From contig JAUIKM010000011.1 of the NCBI GenBank assembly GCA_030430495.1, positions 62,001-126,000 on the forward strand: a DNA stretch of 64,000 nucleotides, in the 5' to 3' direction. Source of the stretch: a bacterium (GTDB lineage Bacteria > Bacteroidota > Ignavibacteria > Kapaibacteriales > UBA7675). Positions 9,422 to 18,399 of the stretch are shown piece by piece. The notes under the pieces are model-generated. The model saw only the letters and a program-made list of their open reading frames with translations, was not told where the DNA came from and made no database searches. Each line of letters starts with the position of its first letter. Position 1 is the first letter of the stretch. The translations under genes were made by a program, and so were the position numbers.

Positions 9422-9612
9422 GCCAACACTCCGGAGTGCGCTGCAGGGAGAGCAGCAATCAGATTGTACAGAAAGCGACCAGTAACGAGCCCCGATGTCG
9501 CAAAGGCGCAGAGGATGCGCCGCGGTTAAGAACACCAAGATAAGAATAAGGACGCAGATTTGGGTGAACAGGCGCTGACCGGAGTGTCGAAGTCGCGCAG
9601 TTCGCCCCGGCC

Positions 9613-12078
9613 TCAGCGGCTGATTTGCAGGGCCTGAACGTCCTGCATTCGTCCGTCTTCCAACGTCATGCGCACGTAGTACGCACCCGGCGGCAGGCCT
9701 GCGACGTCTGCACGCAACGGAGCCGAGTCGAGCGCGTCAAACGCCAGGTCGACGACTTTGCGCCCACGCACGTCGATGATTTCGCAGAGACCGGATTGGC
9801 CCAAAGCGGCGGCGGGCACGATCTCGATGAATGAGTTTGCAGGATTGGGACGTAGGGAAAAAAGTTCAACCTGCAAATTTGGTTCGTTTGTGGTTTCGAC
9901 AGATGAGATGACGTTCAGATCAGCGGGAGCAATGATAATCTCGTCAATGGCGGCATAGACAAAGGACCGGATACTCTTGTCATTTTTGTTGTTCCTGTCG
10001 CCTTCTACCAAATCGAATCTGACGTGCATATTTTCGGTTGATGTCACCAAATCGCCAATGTTGTAGCGCATTTGTCGCCATACACTGTCCTGAACGTCTG
10101 TGTATTGATCAATCAATGTCCATTCATCACCATTTCCCAACCAGACCTGAAGAGTATCATCTGCATTCGCATGTTTGCCATATCTGGGTGCGTTGTACCA
10201 AACCCTGAATTGGAGTATTGGGTTGTCCAACTCGATCAAGCTGAATGCCGGTGTTTGCAAACTTGCGGTTCCCAATTGAGCAACTGCTTCCGCAAAATAG
10301 CCGGCTTGTTGTCCTCGATAATCTGCGTCAGGTAAAACGGTGTTTCTTCGTTGATCCGCGCCCTTGCGGTGTTTCCACTTTTCACCAGCATTACTGTTGG
10401 TACCCAGTTTCCAATCATTGCCTGGATTGAATTTATGGTGGTATCCTGCAACTGCCGGAAAGCGAATCACAGTCAGTTCCTCGCTGTCAACCACAAAGGT
10501 CGTATCAGGTAGAATGTATCCCCAATGGCTGACACTTGCGACGTACTCACCCAGCAGGAGCTGTCGGTAAACAAATCCGGTATTGTCAGTAGTTTTTTTA
10601 AACTTGATATCTCTTTGCAAGGAGCGGACCAACAGCTCAACGCCGGGTACCGGCTGGTTGAATTTGTCGACGACCATCAGTGCCACAGGACCTGCAATAT
10701 TGCTGAGCATGTTAACATCAATTATGGTTTCCCCACCGGCCGCAAGACCTTCCAACTCATACTTAACTGACTCGTATCCCGGTTTGTCGAATCGCAGCAC
10801 GTGCTTCGAATCTCTGTGACTGCCGACGAAACTGCCATCAACCGCGCTGCTAATGAAGGTTGACTTGCTTCCGGTTCGCGAGTCTACTGTTTTGACAGTA
10901 ACATTCGGAATGACTTTGTTGGTTAAACTATCCCGAATAACTCCTCGGACATAACCGACACGAGAATTATTAAATTCAAGCACCAGAAGACCGGCACTAA
11001 TGTCTGAGACTAAAATATTTCCAGATGGCAAGTCTGGATACACGCCCCAGGCGCCTTCAAAAGGATTATCCAGGACCGGGTTCACAACTCTTTGGCCTGG
11101 ATTGGTCCACGGATATGTATCATAATAGGCAACTTCTGAAGGTGCACGACGATTGTGGAGGTCGAAAATCTTCAGTCCGTCGAAATAATAACTGACGTAT
11201 GCGTAGTCGCCGCGAATATGGGCATTGTGAGGCACGGCTACATCATCGATCACATATTTCAGAACTTCTTCCGGATTATCGAGATCGCTGATATCCCAGA
11301 ATCGCATTGCCGCTCCATGGTGCTCTTCGGAGATAGCTATGAAGTTGTTGTCGTCTGTCATCCAAATGTTGTGAAGATACACATCGGGAAGCTCAAATTG
11401 CTGCATGTCGTCAATCTGTCCGGGTACATTTGTCGTTGCAGCGTAGAACCCATTGCGGATTGCCGATCCAAAAATCATGTTCTTGTTGACTACTACATCG
11501 TGCCAATAAACATCTGAAAAAACGTTAAGTATCTGCGGTTCTCTCGGATTAACCAGATTCATTGTTATTAACATTTCATGTGGGTTGCTACCAGCCAGAT
11601 ATGCCACTCCACTATCGATATACAGGTTGTGCGCTGTACCGTTCTTCATCTCCTGATCAAAAATTCCAACCAATTCTACTTTTTCCGGCAATCCGGACAT
11701 ATCAATGATGTAAAGGCCGGTCTTCAATTCGGATGAAGGCCTGATTGCATCGTGGACCACATATGCGTATTGCTCATGTGTTTTGATATCACGCCAGGTG
11801 GAATGCGGCCCAGCCACAAAATCGACGGTGACGGGATTGCGCGGATCGGTCACGTCGATAAACCAGACTCCGTTCACAGCTCCCATAATTGCGTACTCGC
11901 GTCCGCCGGCTGCATATCCCCAAATGTCGTTATAGTCAAAGCCCGATTCCAAACCCGGATTGAACTGCGCGAGCAACTCAATGTTTTTGCTCGTCGGCCC
12001 ATTGTCCTGCGCGGCGGCGGGCGCAACAAATAGAACCAATAGTACCAGGCACACTCGAAGAATGATCGGGTAAGACAT
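9613..12078 (-). CDS. Choice-of-anchor B (LVIVD repeat) T9SS surface protein, paralogue 2
   Basis: The start at 12078 gives a signal peptide MSYPIILRVCLVLLVLFVAP ending at AAAQ; an upstream ATG at 12159 adds 27 residues without signal character. The 821-residue product has the same domain order as its downstream neighbour: LVIVD propeller (DVTDPRNPVTVDFVAG, YVSYYFDGLKIFDLHNR), two carboxypeptidase-regulatory-like domains, a FRVWYNAPRYG region and a T9SS tail (LRPNPANSFIEIVP through PPGAYYVRM). The middle of the gene is clearly more AT-rich than the window (the 60 bases from 10561 have 20 G/C), while both ends are ordinary. The pair arose by tandem duplication, followed by divergence or partial replacement. 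Confidence 0.82.
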   Translation of the reverse strand: MSYPIILRVCLVLLVLFVAPAAAQDNGPTSKNIELLAQFNPGLESGFDYNDIWGYAAGGREYAIMGAVNGVWFIDVTDPRNPVTVDFVAGPHSTWRDIKTHEQYAYVVHDAIRPSSELKTGLYIIDMSGLPEKVELVGIFDQEMKNGTAHNLYIDSGVAYLAGSNPHEMLITMNLVNPREPQILNVFSDVYWHDVVVNKNMIFGSAIRNGFYAATTNVPGQIDDMQQFELPDVYLHNIWMTDDNNFIAISEEHHGAAMRFWDISDLDNPEEVLKYVIDDVAVPHNAHIRGDYAYVSYYFDGLKIFDLHNRRAPSEVAYYDTYPWTNPGQRVVNPVLDNPFEGAWGVYPDLPSGNILVSDISAGLLVLEFNNSRVGYVRGVIRDSLTNKVIPNVTVKTVDSRTGSKSTFISSAVDGSFVGSHRDSKHVLRFDKPGYESVKYELEGLAAGGETIIDVNMLSNIAGPVALMVVDKFNQPVPGVELLVRSLQRDIKFKKTTDNTGFVYRQLLLGEYVASVSHWGYILPDTTFVVDSEELTVIRFPAVAGYHHKFNPGNDWKLGTNSNAGEKWKHRKGADQRRNTVLPDADYRGQQAGYFAEAVAQLGTASLQTPAFSLIELDNPILQFRVWYNAPRYGKHANADDTLQVWLGNGDEWTLIDQYTDVQDSVWRQMRYNIGDLVTSTENMHVRFDLVEGDRNNKNDKSIRSFVYAAIDEIIIAPADLNVISSVETTNEPNLQVELFSLRPNPANSFIEIVPAAALGQSGLCEIIDVRGRKVVDLAFDALDSAPLRADVAGLPPGAYYVRMTLEDGRMQDVQALQISR

Positions 12079-12502
12079 GTAAAATCCGGGCTTGGGTTTA
12101 TGATCGCTCAGAGAATCTGGTCCGTGACCAATGGAGTTTTTTCGGCAAAGGCTTGCCAAAACCGTATGCCGGGCTGAGTCTGACAGAAAGATGGGAATGC
12201 AGAATCAATCCAGCAGTCTGCAATTTACACGCAATACTTCAAATATCAATCACATTTGTCCTGGGCGTCCACGCGCCGCCACACACTGCGGCACGCTTGT
12301 CTGCAAATTCCGCCCGCTCACCCGCGAGATTCCGCCCGGTTAATTTTTTACGCCTGTTTTTCAGCGCATTTGATTGCACCTTGTGCGTGTTGCGAAGCGA
12401 TCTGCGGACTGACCCGCAACAGTCCGCTTCACGACGCCCACGCACTATTGAAGCGCCAAAACAGTCTACAGCGTTTTATCGGAAATTTAGCGCGATTTGG
12501 AC
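12079..12502. other. Divergent intergenic region upstream of mfd
   Basis: It separates the minus-strand LVIVD gene from plus-strand mfd and must hold both promoters. No gene-like frame, strong hairpin or clear promoter consensus was recognised; a TTAATTTTTTA patch at 12341-12351 is the most AT-rich part. Confidence 0.4.
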
Positions 12503-15500
12503 ATGACTGATTCTGCCGCAAAACGGCGACGCAAAAAATCCGCTCTGGAACTGGACGAGAGCCTGCGCAGTCGCCTCGACGCCAAACTGGCCTCCTCCAA
12601 ACGGGTCTCGATCAAGACGCTGACCGGTTCAATGCAGGCCATGCTGGCCGCCGACCTGTTTGCGCGGCGCGACGGCAATCTGCTGGTCGTTTGCGGCGAC
12701 AAGGCGCAGGCCGAGACCGTCTTCGGCGACCTCAACGTTTTCATAGACGACCAGGACCACCTCTGCCTCTACGCCGAGGGCCGCAAACATCTGGCGCTGG
12801 AGCTGGAACAACTCGACACGCGCTTCATCGGCTTGACGGCGGGCATCAACGTGCTGAGCACGCAAAAACGCGCTCTGGTGGTGGCGGACGCGGAAGCTCT
12901 GGGCTTCAAGATCCCCTCGCCCGACAGCGTGCACAGCAACCTGATGACGGTGCGGCGCGAGGAAGAACTCTCGTTTGAGGACTTCACCGGCATCCTGGCG
13001 CTCAACGGCTTCGACCGCAAGGACTTCGTGGAAATCGTGGGCGACGTGGCGGTGCGCGGCGGCATCGTGGACGTCTACCCGCCCGGCGCGGACAACCCTT
13101 ACCGCATCGAATTTTTCGGCGACGAGGTCGACTCGATTCGCGAATTCGACCCGCTCTCGCAGCGCAGTATTCGCGAATTCAACGACATCACCTTCATAGG
13201 CAGCATGTTCACCGGCGACGAGGCCGAGCAAACCTCCACCATATTCGACTACCTCGACAAAAATACCCTCTTGTTTATCATCGAGCCTGAAGACATTGAA
13301 GCGCGATTGACGCAACTGGCGCAGGCCGATAAACCCTCGATCGAACCGGCGCGACTGGACGCCTATAAACAGGTGCGCGTCAATCCGCTGGGGCGCGTGA
13401 CGCTGCCGGTCGATTCAAGCCCGCAGCCGGCCACAAACGCTTCAATCAAAAAACTCTGCCACGAGCTGCGGCGACTGACGGCGCTGGAATACCGCATCAT
13501 TCTGACCGCCGACGGCAAAGACCAGTTGCAGCGCCTGCTCGACCTGATCGAGTCCGCCTTTGAGGTCGACGACGATGAACTGGACGGTCTCGGACAACTC
13601 GAAGAAAATCACCCGGAGACAAACAAGAATGGCTTTGTCGGGGTTGGGGAAGACCATCTGGCCGATGTGGATGAAACGCTGCAACGCCTGACCAGCCTGC
13701 CCATCGTGCTGTCGGAGGGATTTGTCTATCACGACGACCGCCTGGCCGTGCTGACCGAGCACCAGATTTTTGAGCGGCGGCGCGCCAAACGCAGTCGCGG
13801 CAGCAGCAAGAACGTCGGCTTTACCGTGCGCGAGTTGCAGCAACTGCGGCCCGGAGATTTTGTGGTGCACGTGGACAAAGGCGTGGCCCGGTTCGACGGC
13901 CTGGAGACGATTACCGTCGGCGGCACACAGCAGGACTGCGTGCGGCTGATTTTCAACGGCGGCGACAAGATGTTCGTGCACCTGAACTACATCAACCGCC
14001 TGCAGATGTATTCGGCGCAGGAAGGCATCGCGCCCAAGCTCAGCAAACTGGGCGGCAAAGAGTGGGAACGCAAAAAGGCGCGCGCCAAGAGCAAGCTCAA
14101 AGACATCGCGCGCGACCTGATCAAGCTCTACGCCGAACGCAAGATGAAACCGGGCATGGCTTTTCCGCCCGATACGCTGTGGCAGAAAGAAATGGAAGCC
14201 TCGTTTATGTACGAGGATACGCCCGACCAGGCCAAAACAACGGCCGAACTCAAACGGGACATGGAGCGCTCCGAGCCGATGGACCGCCTCGTCTGCGGCG
14301 ACGTGGGATTCGGCAAAACCGAAGTGGCCATCCGCGCGGCGTTTAAGGCGGTGCAGGCCGGTAAACAGGTGGCGGTACTGGTGCCCACGACCATTCTGGC
14401 GCAGCAGCACTTTGAGACGTTCCGCGACCGGCTGGGCCGCTATGCCGTCAACGTCGAGGTGATTTCGCGTTTCCGCACGCGCGCCGAGCAACGCACCATC
14501 CTGGAGAACCTCAAAAAAGGCGTGGTGGATATTCTGATCGGCACACACCGGATTCTGAGCAAGGACATTGAATTCCGCTCGCTCGGCCTGCTGATCATCG
14601 ATGAAGAGCAGCGTTTCGGCGTCGGGGCCAAAGAAAAACTGCGACAGGCGCGTGCGGCCATCGACACGCTGACGCTGACGGCCACGCCGATCCCGCGGAC
14701 GCTGAACTTCTCGCTGCTCGGCGCGCGCGACATTTCCGTCATCGCCACGGCCCCGCGCAACCGCATTCCCATCCACACGGAAATCATGCCATGGAACGGC
14801 GACGTGCTGCGCGAGGCGATCCAGGCCGAACTGGACCGCGGCGGCCAGGTGTTCATGGTGAACGACCGCATCGGCAACCTGGAGGATCTGGCGGATCAAC
14901 TGCGCGAGCTGGTGCCGGACCTGCGCATCAGCGTGGCGCACGGCCAGATGGAAGGCTCCCAGCTGGAACGCATTATGAGCGACTTCATCGAGCGCAAAGC
15001 CGATGTATTGATCGCGACAAAAATCATCGAATCCGGCATCGACATTCCGAACGTCAACACAATGCTGATCAACCGCGCCGACCGCTTTGGACTGGCCGAG
15101 CTGTATCAGTTGCGCGGCCGCGTGGGCCGTTCCAACATTCAGGCGCATTGTTACCTGCTGATTCCCCCGCCGCATTCGATTTCGCGCAAAGCCCTGCGGC
15201 GTCTGCAGGCGCTGGAGGAATTCACCGAACTGGGCAGCGGTTTTAACCTGGCCATGCGCGACCTTGAGATTCGCGGCGCGGGCAACCTGCTCGGCGCGGA
15301 ACAGAGTGGATTTATCGCCGACATCGGTTTTGAGATGTATCAGAAAATCGTCGATGAAGCGGTGGCGGAGATCAAAGAAGAAGAATTTGCCGACCTGTTC
15401 AAGGAACAGCTTGACGTCGGCAGAAAGCGGCCCAAACTGGCGCCCAACCGCGATATTACGATTGAAATCGAGGGCGACGCGCTGCTCGACAAAGACTACA

Positions 15501-15940
15501 TCTCGATCGACGTGGACCGCTATGAATTCTACAAACGCCTGTACACGCTGGAAAAAGAAGAAGATCTGATGCAGATCATCGACGAGATGCGCGACCGTTT
15601 CGGCAGCCCGCCGGAAAAAGCGCAGCGCCTGTTTGCGGTGATCAGACTGCGGATTGCTTCGATGCCGCTCGGATTTGAAAGCGTGACCTGGAAACACGGC
15701 GTATTAAAGGCGGAGCTGCCACCCAACGACCGCAAAGAGTTTTACGATCGCGTGTTTCAATCGCTCATTACAACGGTCACGAATGATCCGGACGTGAAAA
15801 TGGCGCCGAAAGGCCCGAAGATATTTGTGCACGTCAAGACGCCTTCGATCGAAGCGGCGGTGTTGTACCTGCGTCGCCTGGCCGACCAGACGCTGCGCAA
15901 CATGGCGGAACACATGGCCGCGGCGGCGGCGGAAGTGTGA
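12503..15940 (+). CDS. mfd: Transcription-repair coupling factor Mfd
   Basis: The product is 1,145 residues, the usual family length. It removes RNA polymerase stalled at DNA lesions and recruits UvrA. The N-terminal third is UvrB-like, with GDVAVRGGIVDVYPPG and NPYRIEFFGDEVDSIREFDP. A CarD-like RNA polymerase interaction domain (RPGDFVVHVDKGVARFDG) lies at about 447-505. The SF2 translocase has Walker A GDVGFGKTEVA near 600, the DEEQ box near 699, TLTATPIPRTL, and the motif VI region QLRGRVGRS. The C-terminal domain D7 follows at about 975-1120. An in-frame TTG lies two codons upstream of the chosen ATG; neither has an obvious Shine-Dalgarno. It ends 4 bp from the convergent lipoprotein gene. 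Confidence 0.97.
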   Translation: MTDSAAKRRRKKSALELDESLRSRLDAKLASSKRVSIKTLTGSMQAMLAADLFARRDGNLLVVCGDKAQAETVFGDLNVFIDDQDHLCLYAEGRKHLALELEQLDTRFIGLTAGINVLSTQKRALVVADAEALGFKIPSPDSVHSNLMTVRREEELSFEDFTGILALNGFDRKDFVEIVGDVAVRGGIVDVYPPGADNPYRIEFFGDEVDSIREFDPLSQRSIREFNDITFIGSMFTGDEAEQTSTIFDYLDKNTLLFIIEPEDIEARLTQLAQADKPSIEPARLDAYKQVRVNPLGRVTLPVDSSPQPATNASIKKLCHELRRLTALEYRIILTADGKDQLQRLLDLIESAFEVDDDELDGLGQLEENHPETNKNGFVGVGEDHLADVDETLQRLTSLPIVLSEGFVYHDDRLAVLTEHQIFERRRAKRSRGSSKNVGFTVRELQQLRPGDFVVHVDKGVARFDGLETITVGGTQQDCVRLIFNGGDKMFVHLNYINRLQMYSAQEGIAPKLSKLGGKEWERKKARAKSKLKDIARDLIKLYAERKMKPGMAFPPDTLWQKEMEASFMYEDTPDQAKTTAELKRDMERSEPMDRLVCGDVGFGKTEVAIRAAFKAVQAGKQVAVLVPTTILAQQHFETFRDRLGRYAVNVEVISRFRTRAEQRTILENLKKGVVDILIGTHRILSKDIEFRSLGLLIIDEEQRFGVGAKEKLRQARAAIDTLTLTATPIPRTLNFSLLGARDISVIATAPRNRIPIHTEIMPWNGDVLREAIQAELDRGGQVFMVNDRIGNLEDLADQLRELVPDLRISVAHGQMEGSQLERIMSDFIERKADVLIATKIIESGIDIPNVNTMLINRADRFGLAELYQLRGRVGRSNIQAHCYLLIPPPHSISRKALRRLQALEEFTELGSGFNLAMRDLEIRGAGNLLGAEQSGFIADIGFEMYQKIVDEAVAEIKEEEFADLFKEQLDVGRKRPKLAPNRDITIEIEGDALLDKDYISIDVDRYEFYKRLYTLEKEEDLMQIIDEMRDRFGSPPEKAQRLFAVIRLRIASMPLGFESVTWKHGVLKAELPPNDRKEFYDRVFQSLITTVTNDPDVKMAPKGPKIFVHVKTPSIEAAVLYLRRLADQTLRNMAEHMAAAAAEV

Positions 15941-15944
15941 GGCG

Positions 15945-16595
15945 TCAGCGCAAAACGCGCGCCATTTCCTCGATAAACTGATCGACCACATTGCCCGCCG
16001 CGACGCTCACGGCCGGAGCGATTGACGAGATACTTGTGTTGGGACGCGGCGCGGCATACTCGTAGATGCGCTGCAGCACAACATCGCGGCTGCTGCGCTC
16101 GGCGTCGATGCGCACCAGACTGAAATGCACGCGCACTCTGGCCCAGCCGCGCACGCGCTCACTTGTCTCTTCCAGCTCCGGCGGACGCCCCTCACCCGCT
16201 ATCAATTCCATAACGCGCCCTTCCACAAAGTAATCGGGTAAAACCTGCGAGGCGCCCTGAACAACTCCGCCCTGGAACAGTTCTGATTCCAGGCAGCGCT
16301 GCACAAGCATATCGCTAATGAGCGTTGCAGGCTCGTCGACCCAACGGTGATAATAGAGCCGGTCAATGTTGTTGTTGCCGCGATCGACCAGCACGTTTTC
16401 ACCGGAATACTCGGCATGGCTCAGGAACTGACGCACGAGCAGGACGCCGTCCAGCGTATGTTTAATCGGCTGCGCCGGCTGAATCGGCTGCAGGTTGTAG
16501 TAGTGTATTTCCGGGTACTCGGACTTGAGCGAAATACAGGAACTTAAACAACACAGCAGCAGCGCCGCCGCGGAAAAAATGGTCATTCGTCGCAT
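15945..16595 (-). CDS. ABC-type transport auxiliary lipoprotein (PqiC/DUF330-like) of an Mla/MCE system
   Basis: A 216-residue lipoprotein with signal MRRMTIFSAAALLLCCLSSC and an acceptor Cys at 20. The mature part has the family's opening HYYNLQPIQPAQP, then VLLVRQFLSHAEYSGENVLVD and a WVDEPATLISDMLVQRC segment, as in PqiC/YmbA-type auxiliary lipoproteins. It probably anchors in the outer membrane and couples the MCE protein to it. The start codon overlaps the mlaD stop as TGATG, with GGAGG just upstream, so translation is coupled. It is the last gene of the mla-like operon. Confidence 0.82.
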   Translation of the reverse strand: MRRMTIFSAAALLLCCLSSCISLKSEYPEIHYYNLQPIQPAQPIKHTLDGVLLVRQFLSHAEYSGENVLVDRGNNNIDRLYYHRWVDEPATLISDMLVQRCLESELFQGGVVQGASQVLPDYFVEGRVMELIAGEGRPPELEETSERVRGWARVRVHFSLVRIDAERSSRDVVLQRIYEYAAPRPNTSISSIAPAVSVAAGNVVDQFIEEMARVLR

Positions 16596-17575
16596 CAGTC
16601 CTCCGTTGGCGGGGGTTCGCTCAGGAGCATTTGGGAAGGGTTGTCGTTTAACATCTGGAGCGTGCGGCGCAGCTCGCGGCTGGTGGCGTGCAGTTCTGCG
16701 ACTATCTCCGCCACCTGAAAGCTTATGGACTCGGCGCGGTGACCGGCCATTGCAACCGTGCGGTTCGACAGAGTCATGAGCGAGTCAAAACGCGCGTTGA
16801 TGCGCTCCACGCGGCGGTCCAGTTCAAGCGCCGACACCTGTTTACCGAGCGTGTCGACCGCGTCGACAACCAGCTCGGACGAGTAAGCAAGATTATCGCC
16901 GATGCGCTGGACATTTTCGATCATGCGGGTAGAATCCAGGCGCTGCATGAAACGGCCGACCTGCCCAAGGTTCCGATCGAGTTTGGCCAGCACGGCGCGC
17001 AATGTGTCGTTGCCAGCCAGGCGACGCCCCTCCTCCAGAAAAGCCGTCAGAGCGTCGGAAATGCCCTTGGTATCGATTTTGTTAACGTTGTTAACGGCCT
17101 CCGTAAGCGCCAGGCCCAGCTGTTTAAGTCCGCCCGGCGCCGACGGCACCACGGGATATTCCGGATTAAAGTTCAGCGCGGGATGATCGTCGATCAGATC
17201 CTGCTCATCGACATCGGGGAAAAATCCCTCCAGATACTTTTTACCGGTAATGCCGAGGTATTCGGCACGCACGCGCATTGAGGGACGAATCTCTGCACCG
17301 GGTTCAATCTGCATTATCACTTCTACGAGCACGCCGTCGGGCGCCACGCGCACTGCCTGAATCGTGCCGATGGGCACCCCCTGGTACTTGACGGGATTGC
17401 CGGGTTCCAGGCCCTCAACCGACGCGTCAAAATAGGTCGCATAGAGACTGGGTTTTTCGAAAAAATCGACCGCGCCGACGTAGATGATGGTCGCGGCCAT
17501 TCCCAGCACGCCGACAATCACAAACAGACCAATGAGGAAGGTCTGGTTGTCGCGTCTGGTGGGAATCTCAGCCAT
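16595..17575 (-). CDS. mlaD: MlaD family (MCE domain) lipid-binding protein
   Basis: A 326-residue protein with one N-terminal membrane segment (FLIGLFVIVGVLGMAATIIY, residues 13-32). The MCE domain follows at about 38-118, including GLEPGNPVKYQGVPIGTI and a GKKYLEGFFP-type end. A long, partly helical C-terminal region (LNKIDTKGISDALTAFLEEG and on to DNPSQMLLS) probably forms the periplasmic needle or coiled coil seen in long MCE proteins. It is expected to form a hexamer and carry phospholipids across the periplasm for the MlaEF permease-ATPase encoded upstream. It overlaps the lipoprotein gene by one base. Confidence 0.92.
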   Translation of the reverse strand: MAEIPTRRDNQTFLIGLFVIVGVLGMAATIIYVGAVDFFEKPSLYATYFDASVEGLEPGNPVKYQGVPIGTIQAVRVAPDGVLVEVIMQIEPGAEIRPSMRVRAEYLGITGKKYLEGFFPDVDEQDLIDDHPALNFNPEYPVVPSAPGGLKQLGLALTEAVNNVNKIDTKGISDALTAFLEEGRRLAGNDTLRAVLAKLDRNLGQVGRFMQRLDSTRMIENVQRIGDNLAYSSELVVDAVDTLGKQVSALELDRRVERINARFDSLMTLSNRTVAMAGHRAESISFQVAEIVAELHATSRELRRTLQMLNDNPSQMLLSEPPPTED

Positions 17576-17633
17576 GATTGCTTTTCTCCTCAGCCTGATT
17601 TTTTGCTTGTCGCCGGGTTGGGGCGCTCAAATC

Positions 17634-18386
17634 TCAGGACCTGTTGCGATGAAAAAAGGCACGAACGCGCGGGTCCCGGGAATGCTTGCGCAATTCGTGC
17701 GGGCTGCCTTCGGCAATGATGCCGTGCGTCGATTTGTCCAGCATGATGACGCGTTGCGCGATGTTAAAAATGCTGTCCAGTTCGTGCGTCACCACGAGCA
17801 TGGTTGTATTCAGGATTTCGTTCAGTTCAATGATAAGCGTGTCCAGCGCCGCCGAGGTAACCGGATCGAGACCGGCCGAGGGCTCGTCGAAGCCGAGAAT
17901 CTGCGGATCGAGCGCCATGGCGCGTGCCAGACCGGCGCGTTTTTTCATGCCGCCGCTGATTTCCGAAGGTAAAAATCCGGCGTAACCGCTCAGGCCCACG
18001 GAGGCCAGTTTGACGTCGATCAGGGAGCGAATCTCAGGTGTGTCCAGCGACGTGTAGGTTTCGAGCGGCAGCGCGATGTTTTCAGCCAGCGTCATCGATG
18101 CAAACAGTCCGCTCGATTGGAACAGCACGCCGAACTTGCGCAGGATGCGCAGCCGTGCGGCGCGGTTCGCTTTGGTAAAGTCCTCACCCTCTATCAGCAC
18201 CGTTCCGCTGGTCGGCTCCAGCAAACCGACAATGCAACGCATGAGCGTGCTTTTGCCGCTGCCGCTGCCGCCCAGAATGACAAAACGCTCGCCGCGATTG
18301 ACGCGGAACGACACATCGTGCAGCACCTGCAGATCGCCGAAACGAACGCTCAGATTGCGCACTTCTATGAGGGGGACTTCACTCAT
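17634..18386 (-). CDS. mlaF: MlaF-type ABC transporter ATP-binding protein
   Basis: I take the ATG at 18386, with GGAG six bases upstream; the open frame runs 18 codons further. The product is 250 residues. It has Walker A GGSGSGKST at about 39-47, the ABC signature SGGMKKRAGLARAMA, Walker B ILGFDEPSAGLDP, and the switch histidine in VVTHELDSIF. The GGMKKRAGLARA form of the signature is characteristic of MlaF. It powers lipid movement through MlaE. The gene begins 13 bp after the mlaE stop and ends 58 bp before mlaD. Confidence 0.94.
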   Translation of the reverse strand: MSEVPLIEVRNLSVRFGDLQVLHDVSFRVNRGERFVILGGSGSGKSTLMRCIVGLLEPTSGTVLIEGEDFTKANRAARLRILRKFGVLFQSSGLFASMTLAENIALPLETYTSLDTPEIRSLIDVKLASVGLSGYAGFLPSEISGGMKKRAGLARAMALDPQILGFDEPSAGLDPVTSAALDTLIIELNEILNTTMLVVTHELDSIFNIAQRVIMLDKSTHGIIAEGSPHELRKHSRDPRVRAFFHRNRS

Positions 18387-18399
18387 GGTCGGCTCCGGG

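Noticed and set aside
13442-15697. 751-codon frame antisense to mfd
   Set aside because: It lies wholly within mfd on the opposite strand and has the His/Gln/Arg-rich composition of a shadow frame.
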